Assembly: GCA_945882755.1 (NCBI GenBank)
Contig: CAMCWS010000007.1
Location: 1-37,766, forward strand
Reading direction: 5' to 3'
Source: Bordetella parapertussis
Lineage (GTDB): Bacteria > Pseudomonadota > Gammaproteobacteria > Burkholderiales > Burkholderiaceae_C
Length of the DNA stretch: 37,766 nt
Positions 19,297-27,230 of the stretch are shown one piece after another. How positions within the stretch are numbered: the stretch's first letter is position 1; the number at the start of each line of letters is the position of its first letter. A model generated the notes under the pieces. The model worked only from the letters and a program-made list of their open reading frames with translations. It made no database searches and was not told where the DNA came from. The position numbers and the translations under genes are program-made.

Positions 19297-19992
19297 ATGT
19301 TGCAAGTCAAAGACCTCCATGCCTATTACGGCAAAAGCCATGTGTTGCATGGCGTGAACTTTTCGGTGGGCAAAGGCGAGATCGTGGCGCTGTTGGGGCG
19401 CAACGGCTCGGGGCGCTCGACCACCGCCAAAGCCATCATGGGACTGGTGGATGCCCAAGGCAGTGTCGATTGGCTGGGCCAGCAAATCGTGGGGCGCAAG
19501 CCCTTCGAGATCGCCCACCTCGGGCTGGGCTATGTGCCGGAAAACCGCGACATCTTCCCCAAGCTCACGGTGCATCAAAACCTGTTGCTGGGCTTGAAGG
19601 GCGATAAACCCCAAGGCCGCTGGAATTTTGAAGACATGTACAACTTGTTTCCGCGCTTGCGCGAACGTCAACATACCGAAGCCGGTGTGTTGTCGGGCGG
19701 CGAGCAGCAAATGCTGACCTTGTGCAGAAGCCTCATGGGTGACCCCGAACTCATCATCATCGACGAACCCACCGAGGGTTTGGCCCCCAAAATCGTTGAA
19801 CTGGTGGGTCAGTTTTTGCTGGAATTGCGCAACCGTGGCGTTTCCGTCTTGTTAATTGAACAAAAGCTCACGATTGCCATGCAAATCTCCGACCGCGCCT
19901 TGGTCATGGGACACGGCAGCATGGTGTTTGACGGCACCCCTGACGCCTTGCGGACAGACGCAGCCATCCGCAAGGAATGGTTAGAGGTATAA
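19297..19992 (+). CDS. livF: Branched-chain-type ABC transporter ATPase, LivF family
   Basis: The 231-aa ATPase starts directly after the livG stop (TGAATG), with GAGG about 9 bases before. It has LGYVPENRDIFPKLTVHQNL, signature LSGGEQQML, Walker B LIIIDEPTEGLAPK and switch-His region replaced by LLIEQKLTIAM, the usual LivF form with Gln in place of His. The Walker A reads GRNGSGRST (residues 34-42), with Arg40 where the invariant Lys normally stands. I recall the same change in other LivF-like proteins, so it is not taken as inactivating. The TAA stop lies within the candidate operator of fadB. Confidence 0.94.
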   Translation: MLQVKDLHAYYGKSHVLHGVNFSVGKGEIVALLGRNGSGRSTTAKAIMGLVDAQGSVDWLGQQIVGRKPFEIAHLGLGYVPENRDIFPKLTVHQNLLLGLKGDKPQGRWNFEDMYNLFPRLRERQHTEAGVLSGGEQQMLTLCRSLMGDPELIIIDEPTEGLAPKIVELVGQFLLELRNRGVSVLLIEQKLTIAMQISDRALVMGHGSMVFDGTPDALRTDAAIRKEWLEV

Positions 19993-20015
19993 AATAGTAC
20001 GATCGTTCTTTTTTA
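19988..20015 (+). promoter_or_regulatory. Candidate promoter/operator of fadBA: 26-bp near-palindrome
   Basis: The sequence 19990-20015 is an inverted repeat about a central CGATCG. The left half TAAAATAGTACGA and the reverse complement of the right half, TAAAAAAGAACGA, agree at 11 of 13 positions. The inner 14 bases AGTACGATCGTTCT match at 6 of 7 pairs. A -10-like TATAAA (19988-19993) overlaps its left edge, but no good -35 is visible at the right distance. Symmetry, length and position 31 bases before fadB fit a TetR-type repressor site such as those controlling fatty-acid degradation genes; the regulator is unknown. Confidence 0.6.
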
Positions 20016-20046
20016 CTTTCCCATCTGTTTCTGACAAGGAATTCCT

Positions 20047-22149
20047 ATGAGTGCTGACTATGCAGTCCACGGCGACGTTGCCGTGATTACCTTGAACAAC
20101 CCGCCCGTCAACGGCTTGGGTTTGGCCACACGCCAAGCGTTTATTGAAGGCCTTGGCAAAGCCATGGCTGACGATGCGGTCAAAGCCGTGGTGGTCACGG
20201 GTGCAGGCAAGGCTTTCTCGGGCGGCGCTGACATCAAAGAATTTGGCTCGCCCAAGGCCATTCAAGAACCGCATTTGCTGACCCTGATCAGTGCAATTGA
20301 AAATGCCACCAAACCTGTGGTGGCTGCGATTCACACGGTGGCCATGGGCGGCGGCTTGGAATTGGCACTGGGTTGCCACTTCCGCATTGCAGCACCCGGC
20401 ACCGATGTGGCTCTGCCTGAAGTCAAACTCGGCCTCATTCCTGGTGCTGGTGGCACACAGCGTTTGCCACGTGTGTTGGGCGTTGAACCCGCACTGAACA
20501 TGATCGTCAGCGGTGAGCCCATCAAGAGCGAGATGCTGGCCATGTTGCCCGGACAAAAACTGTTCGATCAGATGGCTACTTCAGCAGCTACCTTGATGGA
20601 CGAAGCCATCGCCTTTGCCCAAAGCGTGGTGGGTACTTCACCACTCCCACGTGTGCGTGACATGCCCTGCAAACACCCTAACGCAGACGCTTTCTTCAAA
20701 TTCACCACCAATATGGTCAACGGCATGACCAAGGGCAAGTACCCCGCGCCTCTGAAGTGCATTGAGGCGGTGCAAAACGCCACCAAGATGAAGTTCGACC
20801 AAGGCATGGAAGCCGAGCGTGAAATCTTCACCAACCTGATGTTCACCCCCGAGTGTCGTGCTTTGCGCCATTTGTTTGTGGCGCAACGTGCCACCACCAA
20901 AATCGCCGATGTGCCTGCAGATACTCCTGTGCGTGAGATCAAAAGCGTGGCCGTCATTGGTGCGGGCACCATGGGTGGCGGTATCAGCATGAATTTCCTC
21001 AATGCGGGCATCCCGGTCAAGATTTTGGAGATGAAGCAAGAGGCCTTGGACAAAGGCATTGCCATCATCGAGAAAAACTACCAGTCTCAAGTGAAAAAAG
21101 GCAAGTTGAAGGAAGACAAATTGGCCCAGCGCATGGGTCTGTTGTCGACCACCTTGAACTACGACGACTTGAAAGACGCCGATTTGGTGATCGAAGCCGT
21201 TTTCGAGGAAATGGGCGTCAAAGAAACCGTGTTCAAGAAGTTGGACGAGGTGATGAAACCCGGTGCGATTTTGGCTTCCAACACCTCGACCTTGGACGTC
21301 AACGCCATCGCTGCTTTCACAAAGCGTCCGCATGACGTGGTGGGCTTGCACTTTTTCAGCCCCGCCAACGTCATGAAGTTGCTCGAAGTTGTGCGCGGCT
21401 CGGCCACCGGCAAAGACGTGATGGCCACCGTCATGGGTGTCGCCAAAAAGATCAAGAAAACCGCCGTGGTCTCAGGCGTGTGCGATGGTTTCATCGGCAA
21501 CCGCATGATCGAGCAGTACAGCCGCCAAGCTGGTTTCTTGATTGAAGAAGGCTGCACACCGCAGCAAGTCGATAAAGCAGTGGAGAAGTTTGGGTTCGCC
21601 ATGGGCCCCTTCCGCATGGGCGACTTGGCTGGCAACGACATCGGCTGGGCGATTCGCAAGCGCCGTTATGTGGAAAAGCCCGACCTGAAGTACAGCAAAA
21701 CCGCCGACCTGTTGTGCGAACTTGGTCGTTTCGGCCAAAAAGTGGGCAAGGGCTGGTACGACTACCTGCCTGGCAAACGCGACGCCATCCCTAACAAAGA
21801 GGTGGAGGACATGATCGCCAAGCACCGCACATCGCTTGGTATCAGCGCTCGCAAAATCAGTGACGACGAAATCGTTCAGCGCTTGGTGTTCTCACTGGTC
21901 AACGAAGCCGCTTTCATTTTGGAAGAGGGCATTGCCGCCCGTGCCAGCGACATCGACATGGTCTACATCACCGGCTACGGCTTCCCCATCTACCGTGGCG
22001 GCCCCATGAATTACGCCGACCAGTTTGGGCTGTTCAATGTGGTGCAAACCATGCACCGCTTTGCGCAAAACCCACACGATGACGCCAAATTCTGGCAACC
22101 CGCCCCCTTGCTCGCTCGCTTGGTGGCTGAAGGCAAAACATTCAATTAA
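20047..22149 (+). CDS. fadB: Bifunctional enoyl-CoA hydratase / 3-hydroxyacyl-CoA dehydrogenase
   Basis: This 700-aa multifunctional beta-oxidation enzyme hydrates trans-2-enoyl-CoA and oxidises the L-3-hydroxy product with NAD+. The N-terminal crotonase domain shows the oxyanion segments [13 protein letters not shown] and [19 protein letters not shown], and the two catalytic Glu positions in GGGLELALG and [14 protein letters not shown]. From residue 299 there is a Rossmann fold ([20 protein letters not shown]), then [23 protein letters not shown] and [19 protein letters not shown] with the catalytic His. Two C-terminal 3HCDH domains follow ([37 protein letters not shown]). AAGGA stands shortly before ATG 20047. 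fadA follows after 10 bp, giving the FadB-FadA complex. Confidence 0.94.
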   Translation: MSADYAVHGDVAVITLNNPPVNGLGLATRQAFIEGLGKAMADDAVKAVVVTGAGKAFSGGADIKEFGSPKAIQEPHLLTLISAIENATKPVVAAIHTVAMGGGLELALGCHFRIAAPGTDVALPEVKLGLIPGAGGTQRLPRVLGVEPALNMIVSGEPIKSEMLAMLPGQKLFDQMATSAATLMDEAIAFAQSVVGTSPLPRVRDMPCKHPNADAFFKFTTNMVNGMTKGKYPAPLKCIEAVQNATKMKFDQGMEAEREIFTNLMFTPECRALRHLFVAQRATTKIADVPADTPVREIKSVAVIGAGTMGGGISMNFLNAGIPVKILEMKQEALDKGIAIIEKNYQSQVKKGKLKEDKLAQRMGLLSTTLNYDDLKDADLVIEAVFEEMGVKETVFKKLDEVMKPGAILASNTSTLDVNAIAAFTKRPHDVVGLHFFSPANVMKLLEVVRGSATGKDVMATVMGVAKKIKKTAVVSGVCDGFIGNRMIEQYSRQAGFLIEEGCTPQQVDKAVEKFGFAMGPFRMGDLAGNDIGWAIRKRRYVEKPDLKYSKTADLLCELGRFGQKVGKGWYDYLPGKRDAIPNKEVEDMIAKHRTSLGISARKISDDEIVQRLVFSLVNEAAFILEEGIAARASDIDMVYITGYGFPIYRGGPMNYADQFGLFNVVQTMHRFAQNPHDDAKFWQPAPLLARLVAEGKTFN

Positions 22150-22159
22150 GGAACCCATC

Positions 22160-23335
22160 ATGACCAACGCTGTCATCGTCTCCACCGCTCGCACACCCTT
22201 GGCCAAAAGCTGGCGCGGGGCTTTCAACATGACCCACGGCGCCACTTTGGGTGGCCACGCGGTCAAACACGCCATCGCCCGTGCCGGCATTGACGCCGCC
22301 CACGTCGAAGACGTCATCATGGGTTGCGCCAACCCCGAGGGCGCCACAGGTGCCAACATCGCCCGTCAAATCGCTTTGATGGCTGATTGCCCCATCACCG
22401 TGAGTGGGCTGACCATCAACCGTTTTTGCTCGTCGGGTTTGCAAACCATTGCACTGGCTTCACAGCGCGTCATCGCTGGTGAAGGCGATGTGTATGTGGC
22501 CGGTGGCGTGGAAAGCATCTCTTGTGTGCAACAAGAAATGAACCAGCACATGCTGATGGACCCCGCGCTCAACAAAAAGAAGCCTGAGATTTACTGGAAC
22601 ATGCTGCAAACTGCCGAGCAAGTGGCCAAGCGCTACAACATTGGCCGCGACGCCATGGACGAGTACGGTGCGGCCAGCCAGCAAAAAGCCTGTGCTGCCC
22701 AAGCAGCTGGCAAATTCAATGACGAGATCGCCGCCATCACCGTGCAAGCTGGCGTGGTCGACAAAGTCATGGGCATGATGACCAAGCAAGTCACCGTGAG
22801 CGCCGACGAGGGCTTGCGCGAAGGCACGACCGCTGAAGGCATCGCAGGCATCAAACCCGCCATGCCTGGTGGCGTGATCGCTGCCGGCAATGCCAGCCAG
22901 TTCTCGGACGGTGCAGGCGCTTGCGTGGTGACCAGCGAAGCCTATGCCACCCAGCACAACCTCAAACCCTTGGGCCGCTTCTTGGGCTTTGCCGTGGCCG
23001 GTTGCGAACCCGATGAAATGGGCATTGGTCCGGTTTACGCCATCCCCAAGGTGTTGAAGCGTTTGGGCCTGAGCATCCAAGACATCGATTTGTGGGAACT
23101 GAACGAAGCCTTTGCCGTGCAAGTGCTGTACTGCCGCGACAAGCTGGGCATTCCCCCTGAGTTGCTGAATGTGAATGGTGGCGCGATTGCTGTGGGTCAC
23201 CCCTACGGTGTCAGCGGCCAACGCCTGACCGGCCACGCTTTGATTGAAGGCAAACGCCGTGGTGCCAAGCGGGTGTGCGTCACCATGTGCATTGGCGGCG
23301 GCATGGGCGCGGCAGGTATCTTTGAGGTGCTGTGA
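22160..23335 (+). CDS. fadA: Acetyl-CoA C-acyltransferase (3-ketoacyl-CoA thiolase)
   Basis: The 391-aa thiolase cleaves 3-ketoacyl-CoA with CoA to give acetyl-CoA and a shortened acyl-CoA. Active-site residues are Cys90 in NRFCSSGLQ, His347 in [12 protein letters not shown] and Cys377 in [20 protein letters not shown] (22148-22152) precedes ATG 22160, which begins the family-like [20 protein letters not shown]; the open frame upstream overlaps fadB and is rejected. Degradative function is inferred from linkage to fadB; the size is also compatible with biosynthetic acetoacetyl-CoA thiolase. Confidence 0.94.
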   Translation: MTNAVIVSTARTPLAKSWRGAFNMTHGATLGGHAVKHAIARAGIDAAHVEDVIMGCANPEGATGANIARQIALMADCPITVSGLTINRFCSSGLQTIALASQRVIAGEGDVYVAGGVESISCVQQEMNQHMLMDPALNKKKPEIYWNMLQTAEQVAKRYNIGRDAMDEYGAASQQKACAAQAAGKFNDEIAAITVQAGVVDKVMGMMTKQVTVSADEGLREGTTAEGIAGIKPAMPGGVIAAGNASQFSDGAGACVVTSEAYATQHNLKPLGRFLGFAVAGCEPDEMGIGPVYAIPKVLKRLGLSIQDIDLWELNEAFAVQVLYCRDKLGIPPELLNVNGGAIAVGHPYGVSGQRLTGHALIEGKRRGAKRVCVTMCIGGGMGAAGIFEVL

Positions 23336-23346
23336 TTGCTTTGCGG

Positions 23347-23378
23347 GATTGCTTCAGCCCTTCGGGCTTCGCAATGAC
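23347..23378 (-). repeat. Palindromic repeat, left flank of the tandem array
   Basis: ATTGC (23348-23352) pairs with GCAAT (23371-23375), and AGCCC (23356-23360) with GGGCT (23364-23368) around TTC. It is the same family as 1153-1184 in the opposite orientation and begins 12 bases after the fadA stop. Confidence 0.8.
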
Positions 23379-23384
23379 AAATAG

Positions 23385-23474
23385 GTCATTGCGAGCGAAG
23401 CGAAGCAAACTTTCGTCATTGCGAGCGAAGCGAAGCAAACTTTCGTCATTGCGAGAGAAGCGAAGCAACGTAAT
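23385..23474 (+). repeat. Tandem array of three 30-bp palindromic-repeat units
   Basis: Units begin at 23385, 23415 and 23445. The first two agree from GTCATTGCGAGCGAAGCGAA through GCAAACTTTC; the third has GAGAGAAG for GAGCGAAG and diverges at its end. There is no unique spacer between units, so this is not a CRISPR array. It separates fadA from the acyl-CoA dehydrogenase gene. Confidence 0.88.
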
Positions 23475-23476
23475 GC

Positions 23477-23508
23477 GAGATTGCTTCAGCCTCAGGCCTC
23501 GCAATGAC
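23477..23508 (-). repeat. Palindromic repeat, right flank of the tandem array
   Basis: ATTGC (23480-23484) pairs with GCAAT (23501-23505), with a smaller GCCT/AGGC inner stem. It mirrors the left flanking element in orientation and ends 16 bases before the next start codon. Confidence 0.78.
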
Positions 23509-23524
23509 GCTTTAAAGTAACTCC

Positions 23525-25387
23525 ATGGCCCTCAGACACACCGTTGATTTTTTGCTCTACGACTGGTTAGCCACCCAGGGCTTGACGCAACGCGAACGCT
23601 TTGCCGATCACTCCCGCGAAACCTTTGACGCGGTGCTCGACACTTGCGAGCGCATCGCTCGCGAGAAATACGCGCCGTTCAACCGAATGGTGGATGTGCA
23701 AGAACCCGCCTTCGATGGCGAAAAAGTCATCCTGCCCCCTTGTACCCAAGCCGCTCACGATGCCTATGTGCAAAGCGGCATGTTGAGCGCCGCGCAAGAC
23801 CATGACATCGATGGCATGCAACTGCCTTACACCGTGGAAGCAGCGGCGAATGCGTTTTTTGCATGTGCTTCAGTCAGCATAGGTGGGGGCATGTTGACCG
23901 TGGGCAATGCCAATTTGCTGATGAAACATGGCACTGAGTTACAAAAACAGGTGTTTGCGCTCAACGAATTCAATGGCCGTTTTGCCGGCACCATGTGCTT
24001 GAGCGAACCGCAAGCGGGCTCGTCTTTGTCCGATGTGGCCACCCGTGCCATACCTGACGGTGATGACCACGCACAAGACCCTCTGGGACCCCGCTACCGC
24101 CTCAAAGGCAACAAGATGTGGATTTCCACCGGCGACCATGAGTTGACCGAGAACATCGTTCACTTGGTGTTGGCCAAAATCCCTGGCCCTGACGGCAAAA
24201 CCATTGCGGGCACCAAAGGCATTTCCCTCTTCATCGTGCCAAAAAAATTGGTGGACATCCAAGGGCAGTTGACCGGTGAACGCAACGATGTGGCGCTGGC
24301 CGGGCTGAACCACAAGCTGGGCTGGCGCGGCACGGTCAACACCCTGCTGAACTTTGGCGAAGGCAAATATCCGGTGCGGGGTTCGGCCGGTGCGATTGGC
24401 TATTTGGTGGGTGAAGCCGGCAAGGGCTTGCAATGCATGTTCCACATGATGAACGAGGCCCGCATTGGGGTCGGTCTGGCCGCCACCATGTTGGGCTTGG
24501 CGGGCTACTACGCCTCCCTCGATTACGCGCAAACCCGCACCCAAGGCCGCCCTGTCGGGCCCGCCGGCAAAGACCCCTCGCAGCCACCGGTGCGGCTGAT
24601 TGAACACGCCGACATCAAGCGCATGTTGCTGGCGCAAAAAGCCTATGGCGAGGGCGCATTGGCGCTGGGCCTGTACTGCGCCCGTTTGGTGGATGAATTG
24701 CACACCGGCGACGAAGCGCAACGCAGCGATGCCCAATGGCTGTTGGAAGTGTTGACGCCGATTGTGAAAAGCTGGCCCAGCGAATGGTGTTTGGAGGGCA
24801 ACAGCTTGGCCATCCAAATACACGGGGGCTATGGCTATACGCGGGACTTCCCCGTCGAACAATATTGGCGCGACCAGCGCCTGAACATGATCCACGAAGG
24901 TACCCACGGCATCCAAGCCATGGATTTGTTGGGGCGCAAAGTGCTGCTCGAAGACGGGCGCGGTTTAAAACTGTTGGGACAGCACATCCAAGCCACCATT
25001 GATCTTGCTTTGAACGACAGTCATCGCGAGTACCCCAACAGTCATCGCGAGCGAAGCGAAGCGAACCACCTGCAAACCCACGCCCAAGCCCTGCAACAAG
25101 CCTGGAAAGACGTGGTGCAAGCCACCCAAGCCGCTTGGGCTGGCGGCGAACCTGCGGTGGCGCTGGCCAATGCCGTGCCCTATATGCAAGCCTTTGGCCA
25201 CACCGTCCTGGCGTGGACCTGGTTGCAAGTAGCTTTGGCGTCGCAAGGCGAGGGCGATGCCAACTTGGGGCGCCGTCAGGCCTGCCAGTTTTTCTTTCAC
25301 TACGAGTTGCCCAAAATCAGCGCATGGTTGAATGTGGTGAACAGCCGCGACACCACCTGTGCCGATATGCCCGAGGGTGCTTTTTAA
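23525..25387 (+). CDS. Acyl-CoA dehydrogenase (DmdC-type, long form)
   Basis: This 620-aa FAD enzyme should introduce the alpha,beta double bond into an acyl-CoA. After an N-terminal extension there are the FAD/substrate segment FAGTMCLSEPQAGSSLSD, the middle beta domain (KMWISTGDHELTENIVHLVLA), and the C-terminal helical domain with MMNEARIGVGLAATMLGLAGYYASL and QIHGGYGYTRDFPVEQYWRD. The catalytic Glu is expected in IHEGTHGIQAMD. Length and C-terminal domain resemble the long-chain/DmdC (methylmercaptopropionyl-CoA) group rather than the 380-aa short-chain enzymes. At residues 498-515 a stretch DSHREYPNSHRERSEANH is the in-frame translation of a palindromic repeat (25017-25066) inserted between the catalytic core and the C-terminal domain. 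The ribosome site before ATG 23525 is poor. Confidence 0.92.
   Translation: MALRHTVDFLLYDWLATQGLTQRERFADHSRETFDAVLDTCERIAREKYAPFNRMVDVQEPAFDGEKVILPPCTQAAHDAYVQSGMLSAAQDHDIDGMQLPYTVEAAANAFFACASVSIGGGMLTVGNANLLMKHGTELQKQVFALNEFNGRFAGTMCLSEPQAGSSLSDVATRAIPDGDDHAQDPLGPRYRLKGNKMWISTGDHELTENIVHLVLAKIPGPDGKTIAGTKGISLFIVPKKLVDIQGQLTGERNDVALAGLNHKLGWRGTVNTLLNFGEGKYPVRGSAGAIGYLVGEAGKGLQCMFHMMNEARIGVGLAATMLGLAGYYASLDYAQTRTQGRPVGPAGKDPSQPPVRLIEHADIKRMLLAQKAYGEGALALGLYCARLVDELHTGDEAQRSDAQWLLEVLTPIVKSWPSEWCLEGNSLAIQIHGGYGYTRDFPVEQYWRDQRLNMIHEGTHGIQAMDLLGRKVLLEDGRGLKLLGQHIQATIDLALNDSHREYPNSHRERSEANHLQTHAQALQQAWKDVVQATQAAWAGGEPAVALANAVPYMQAFGHTVLAWTWLQVALASQGEGDANLGRRQACQFFFHYELPKISAWLNVVNSRDTTCADMPEGAF
25017..25066 (+). 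repeat. Palindromic repeat embedded in frame in the acyl-CoA dehydrogenase gene
   Basis: ACAGTCATCGCGAG occurs at 25017-25030 and again at 25038-25051, a 21-base (seven-codon) spacing. The second copy continues GCGAAGCGAAGCGAACC, matching the intergenic core with ATCGC for ATTGC and GCGAAC for GCAATC. Reading frame is kept, and the encoded HRERSEAN string is the same kind of peptide that the intergenic copies would encode. Confidence 0.85.
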
Positions 25388-25409
25388 TTTTCAATAGAAA
25401 GTGTGTGCC

Positions 25410-26201
25410 ATGACACGTACGGTTCAACAACTCTTCGATTTATCCGGCAAAACCGCCTTGGTGACGGGTGGCTCTCGCGGCTTAGGCTTGCAACTTGCGC
25501 AGTCGCTGGGCGAGGCGGGTGCCAAAGTCTTGCTGAGCTCCCGCAAAGCCGCTGATTTGGAAGAGTCGGTCGCAATCCTGAAAAAAGCCGGCATTGATGC
25601 GCAGTTCATCGCCGCCGATTGCGCCGATGAACATGACATACAGCGCCTTGGTGCTGCAAGTATGAAGGCTTTGGGTCATGTGGATATTTTGGTCAATAAC
25701 GCGGGAGCCGCTTGGGGCGCACCTGCTGAGGACCACCCCATTGACGCCTGGGACAAGGTGATGAATTTGAATGTGCGCGGCTATTTCATCCTCAGCCAGT
25801 ACATCGGTAAGCACAGCATGTTGCCGCGGCGTACAGGCAGCATTGTCAATGTGGCATCTATTGCAGGCTTGGGCGGTAATCCCAGTGGCATGAAGACCTT
25901 GGCTTACAACACTTCCAAAGCGGCGGTGATCAATTTCACCCGCGCCTTGGCTGGCGAATGGGGTGAGCACAATGTGCGGGTCAACGCGATTTGCCCAGGC
26001 TTTTTCCCCAGCAAAATGACAGCAGGGATCTTGAAAAATATCGGTGAAGAAAACCTCAAATCCCACGCGCCGCTGCGCCGCTTGGGAGACGATGAAGATT
26101 TGAAAGGCTTGTGTTTGCTCTATGCCTCTGATGCAGGCAAACACATCACCGGACAATGGCTGGCCGTCGACGGCGGTGTCAGTTGTATTTCAGGCGGATA
26201 A
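25410..26201 (+). CDS. Short-chain dehydrogenase/reductase
   Basis: The 263-aa product is a classical SDR: the NAD(P) motif TGGSRGLG near residue 19, ADCADEHDI, NNAGAAWG, catalytic Ser in NVASIAGLGG, and Tyr/Lys in YNTSKAAV, ending with GQWLAVDGGVS. It probably oxidises or reduces a hydroxy/keto group; proximity to beta-oxidation genes suggests an acyl-CoA or short keto substrate, but this is inference. I chose the ATG at 25410 (MTRTVQQLFDLSGK) over a GTG three codons earlier. It lies 22 bp after the dehydrogenase gene and 15 bp before the next gene. Confidence 0.9.
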   Translation: MTRTVQQLFDLSGKTALVTGGSRGLGLQLAQSLGEAGAKVLLSSRKAADLEESVAILKKAGIDAQFIAADCADEHDIQRLGAASMKALGHVDILVNNAGAAWGAPAEDHPIDAWDKVMNLNVRGYFILSQYIGKHSMLPRRTGSIVNVASIAGLGGNPSGMKTLAYNTSKAAVINFTRALAGEWGEHNVRVNAICPGFFPSKMTAGILKNIGEENLKSHAPLRRLGDDEDLKGLCLLYASDAGKHITGQWLAVDGGVSCISGG

Positions 26202-26205
26202 ACCT

Positions 26206-26211
26206 AGGAGA
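26206..26211 (+). promoter_or_regulatory. Ribosome binding site of the CurA-like reductase gene
   Basis: AGGAGA lies 5 bases before ATG 26217, in the same CTAGGAGACTTCC context as the one before the acyl-CoA ligase (CTAGGAGACTGTCC). Confidence 0.75.
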
Positions 26212-26216
26212 CTTCC

Positions 26217-27230
26217 ATGCCACACAACCCCCAAATCCATTTGGTCAGCCGCCCCACAGGCGAACCCACGGCTGACAACTTCAAATTGCTCACTTTGGAG
26301 ACACCCGCTTTGCAAGACAAGCAAGTGTTGGTCAAGCACGAGTACATGAGCTTGGACCCCTATATGCGTGGCCGAATGAACGACGGCAAAAGCTATACCG
26401 CGCCCCAAGCCTTGAACGCGGTCATGGTTGCAGGAACCGTGGGCGAGGTGGTGGAGAGCCGTCACCCCCAATTTGCGGTGGGCGACAAAGTGGTCGGCAT
26501 GGGCGGCTGGCAAACCTACAGCGTGGTGGATGCCGATGCACCTGCGGCGCTTCGCAAAATTGACACCACCCATGTGCCCATCAGCCATTACCTGGGTGCT
26601 GTCGGTATGCCAGGTGTCACCGCATGGCACGGCTTGGTGCGCATCATCAACCCCAAAGCCGGTCAAACCCTCACCGTCAGCGCGGCCAGTGGCGCGGTCG
26701 GCAGCGCCTTTGGTGCCTTGGCCAAAGCCCGTGGTTGTCGCGTGGTGGGTTTTGCCGGTGGCAAAGACAAATGCGATTACGTGGTGAAAGAACTCGGCTT
26801 TGATGCTTGCATCGACTACAAAGAACACAGCGACTACCTGTCTTTGTCCAAGGCCGTGAAAGAAGCTTGCCCCAACGGCATCGACGGCCATTTTGAAAAC
26901 GTGGGTGGCATGGTGTTGGATGCGGTCATGCTGCGCATGAACGAGTTTGGCAGCATTGCGGTCTGCGGCATGATTGCGGGCTACAACGGCAAGCCCATTC
27001 CCATGACCAACCCTTCCTTGATTTTGATGAGCCGCTTGAAAGTGCAAGGCTTTATCGTCAGCGAACACCCTGCCGATTGGCCCGAGGCCTTGAAAGAACT
27101 GGGCACCTTGGTGGGCAGCGGCAAGTTCAAACCCCGCGAAACCGTGGCCCATGGCTTGGAGAATGCACCCGAGGCATTTTTCGGTTTGCTCAAAGGCAAA
27201 AACTTTGGCAAGCAAGTGGTGAAAATCTGA
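26217..27230 (+). CDS. Zinc-independent NADP-dependent oxidoreductase (CurA/PTGR-like MDR)
   Basis: This 337-aa medium-chain reductase belongs to the group of curcumin reductase and leukotriene B4 dehydrogenase-like proteins, which reduce the double bond of enones with NADPH. Visible features are MSLDPYMRGRMND, GAVGMPGVTAWHGL, the nucleotide site SAASGAVGSAFGALAKARG and the NADP-recognising GFAGGKDKCDYV, and YFEN-like HFENVGG. No zinc-ligand pattern of classical alcohol dehydrogenases is present. The stop overlaps the start of the next gene (TGATG). The physiological enone or enal substrate is unknown. Confidence 0.9.
   Translation: MPHNPQIHLVSRPTGEPTADNFKLLTLETPALQDKQVLVKHEYMSLDPYMRGRMNDGKSYTAPQALNAVMVAGTVGEVVESRHPQFAVGDKVVGMGGWQTYSVVDADAPAALRKIDTTHVPISHYLGAVGMPGVTAWHGLVRIINPKAGQTLTVSAASGAVGSAFGALAKARGCRVVGFAGGKDKCDYVVKELGFDACIDYKEHSDYLSLSKAVKEACPNGIDGHFENVGGMVLDAVMLRMNEFGSIAVCGMIAGYNGKPIPMTNPSLILMSRLKVQGFIVSEHPADWPEALKELGTLVGSGKFKPRETVAHGLENAPEAFFGLLKGKNFGKQVVKI

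Noticed and set aside
18613..19710. Long minus-strand open frame (365 codons) opposite livG/livF
   Set aside because: It is a shadow of two well-supported ATPase genes, has no family motif, and its composition is typical of the complement of GC-rich coding DNA.
23385..23474. Possible CRISPR array (three regular 30-bp repeats)
   Set aside because: The units are contiguous with no unique spacers, are palindromic, and match dispersed repeats elsewhere; no cas genes are present.
13237..25387. Dedicated DMSP (methylthiopropionate) degradation pathway
   Set aside because: The ligase and acyl-CoA dehydrogenase resemble DmdB and DmdC, but no DmdA or DmdD-specific gene is present and the same families serve general fatty-acid oxidation.
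26190..27215. Long minus-strand open frame opposite the CurA-like reductase
   Set aside because: It covers almost exactly the complement of a clear MDR gene and shows no recognisable domain.
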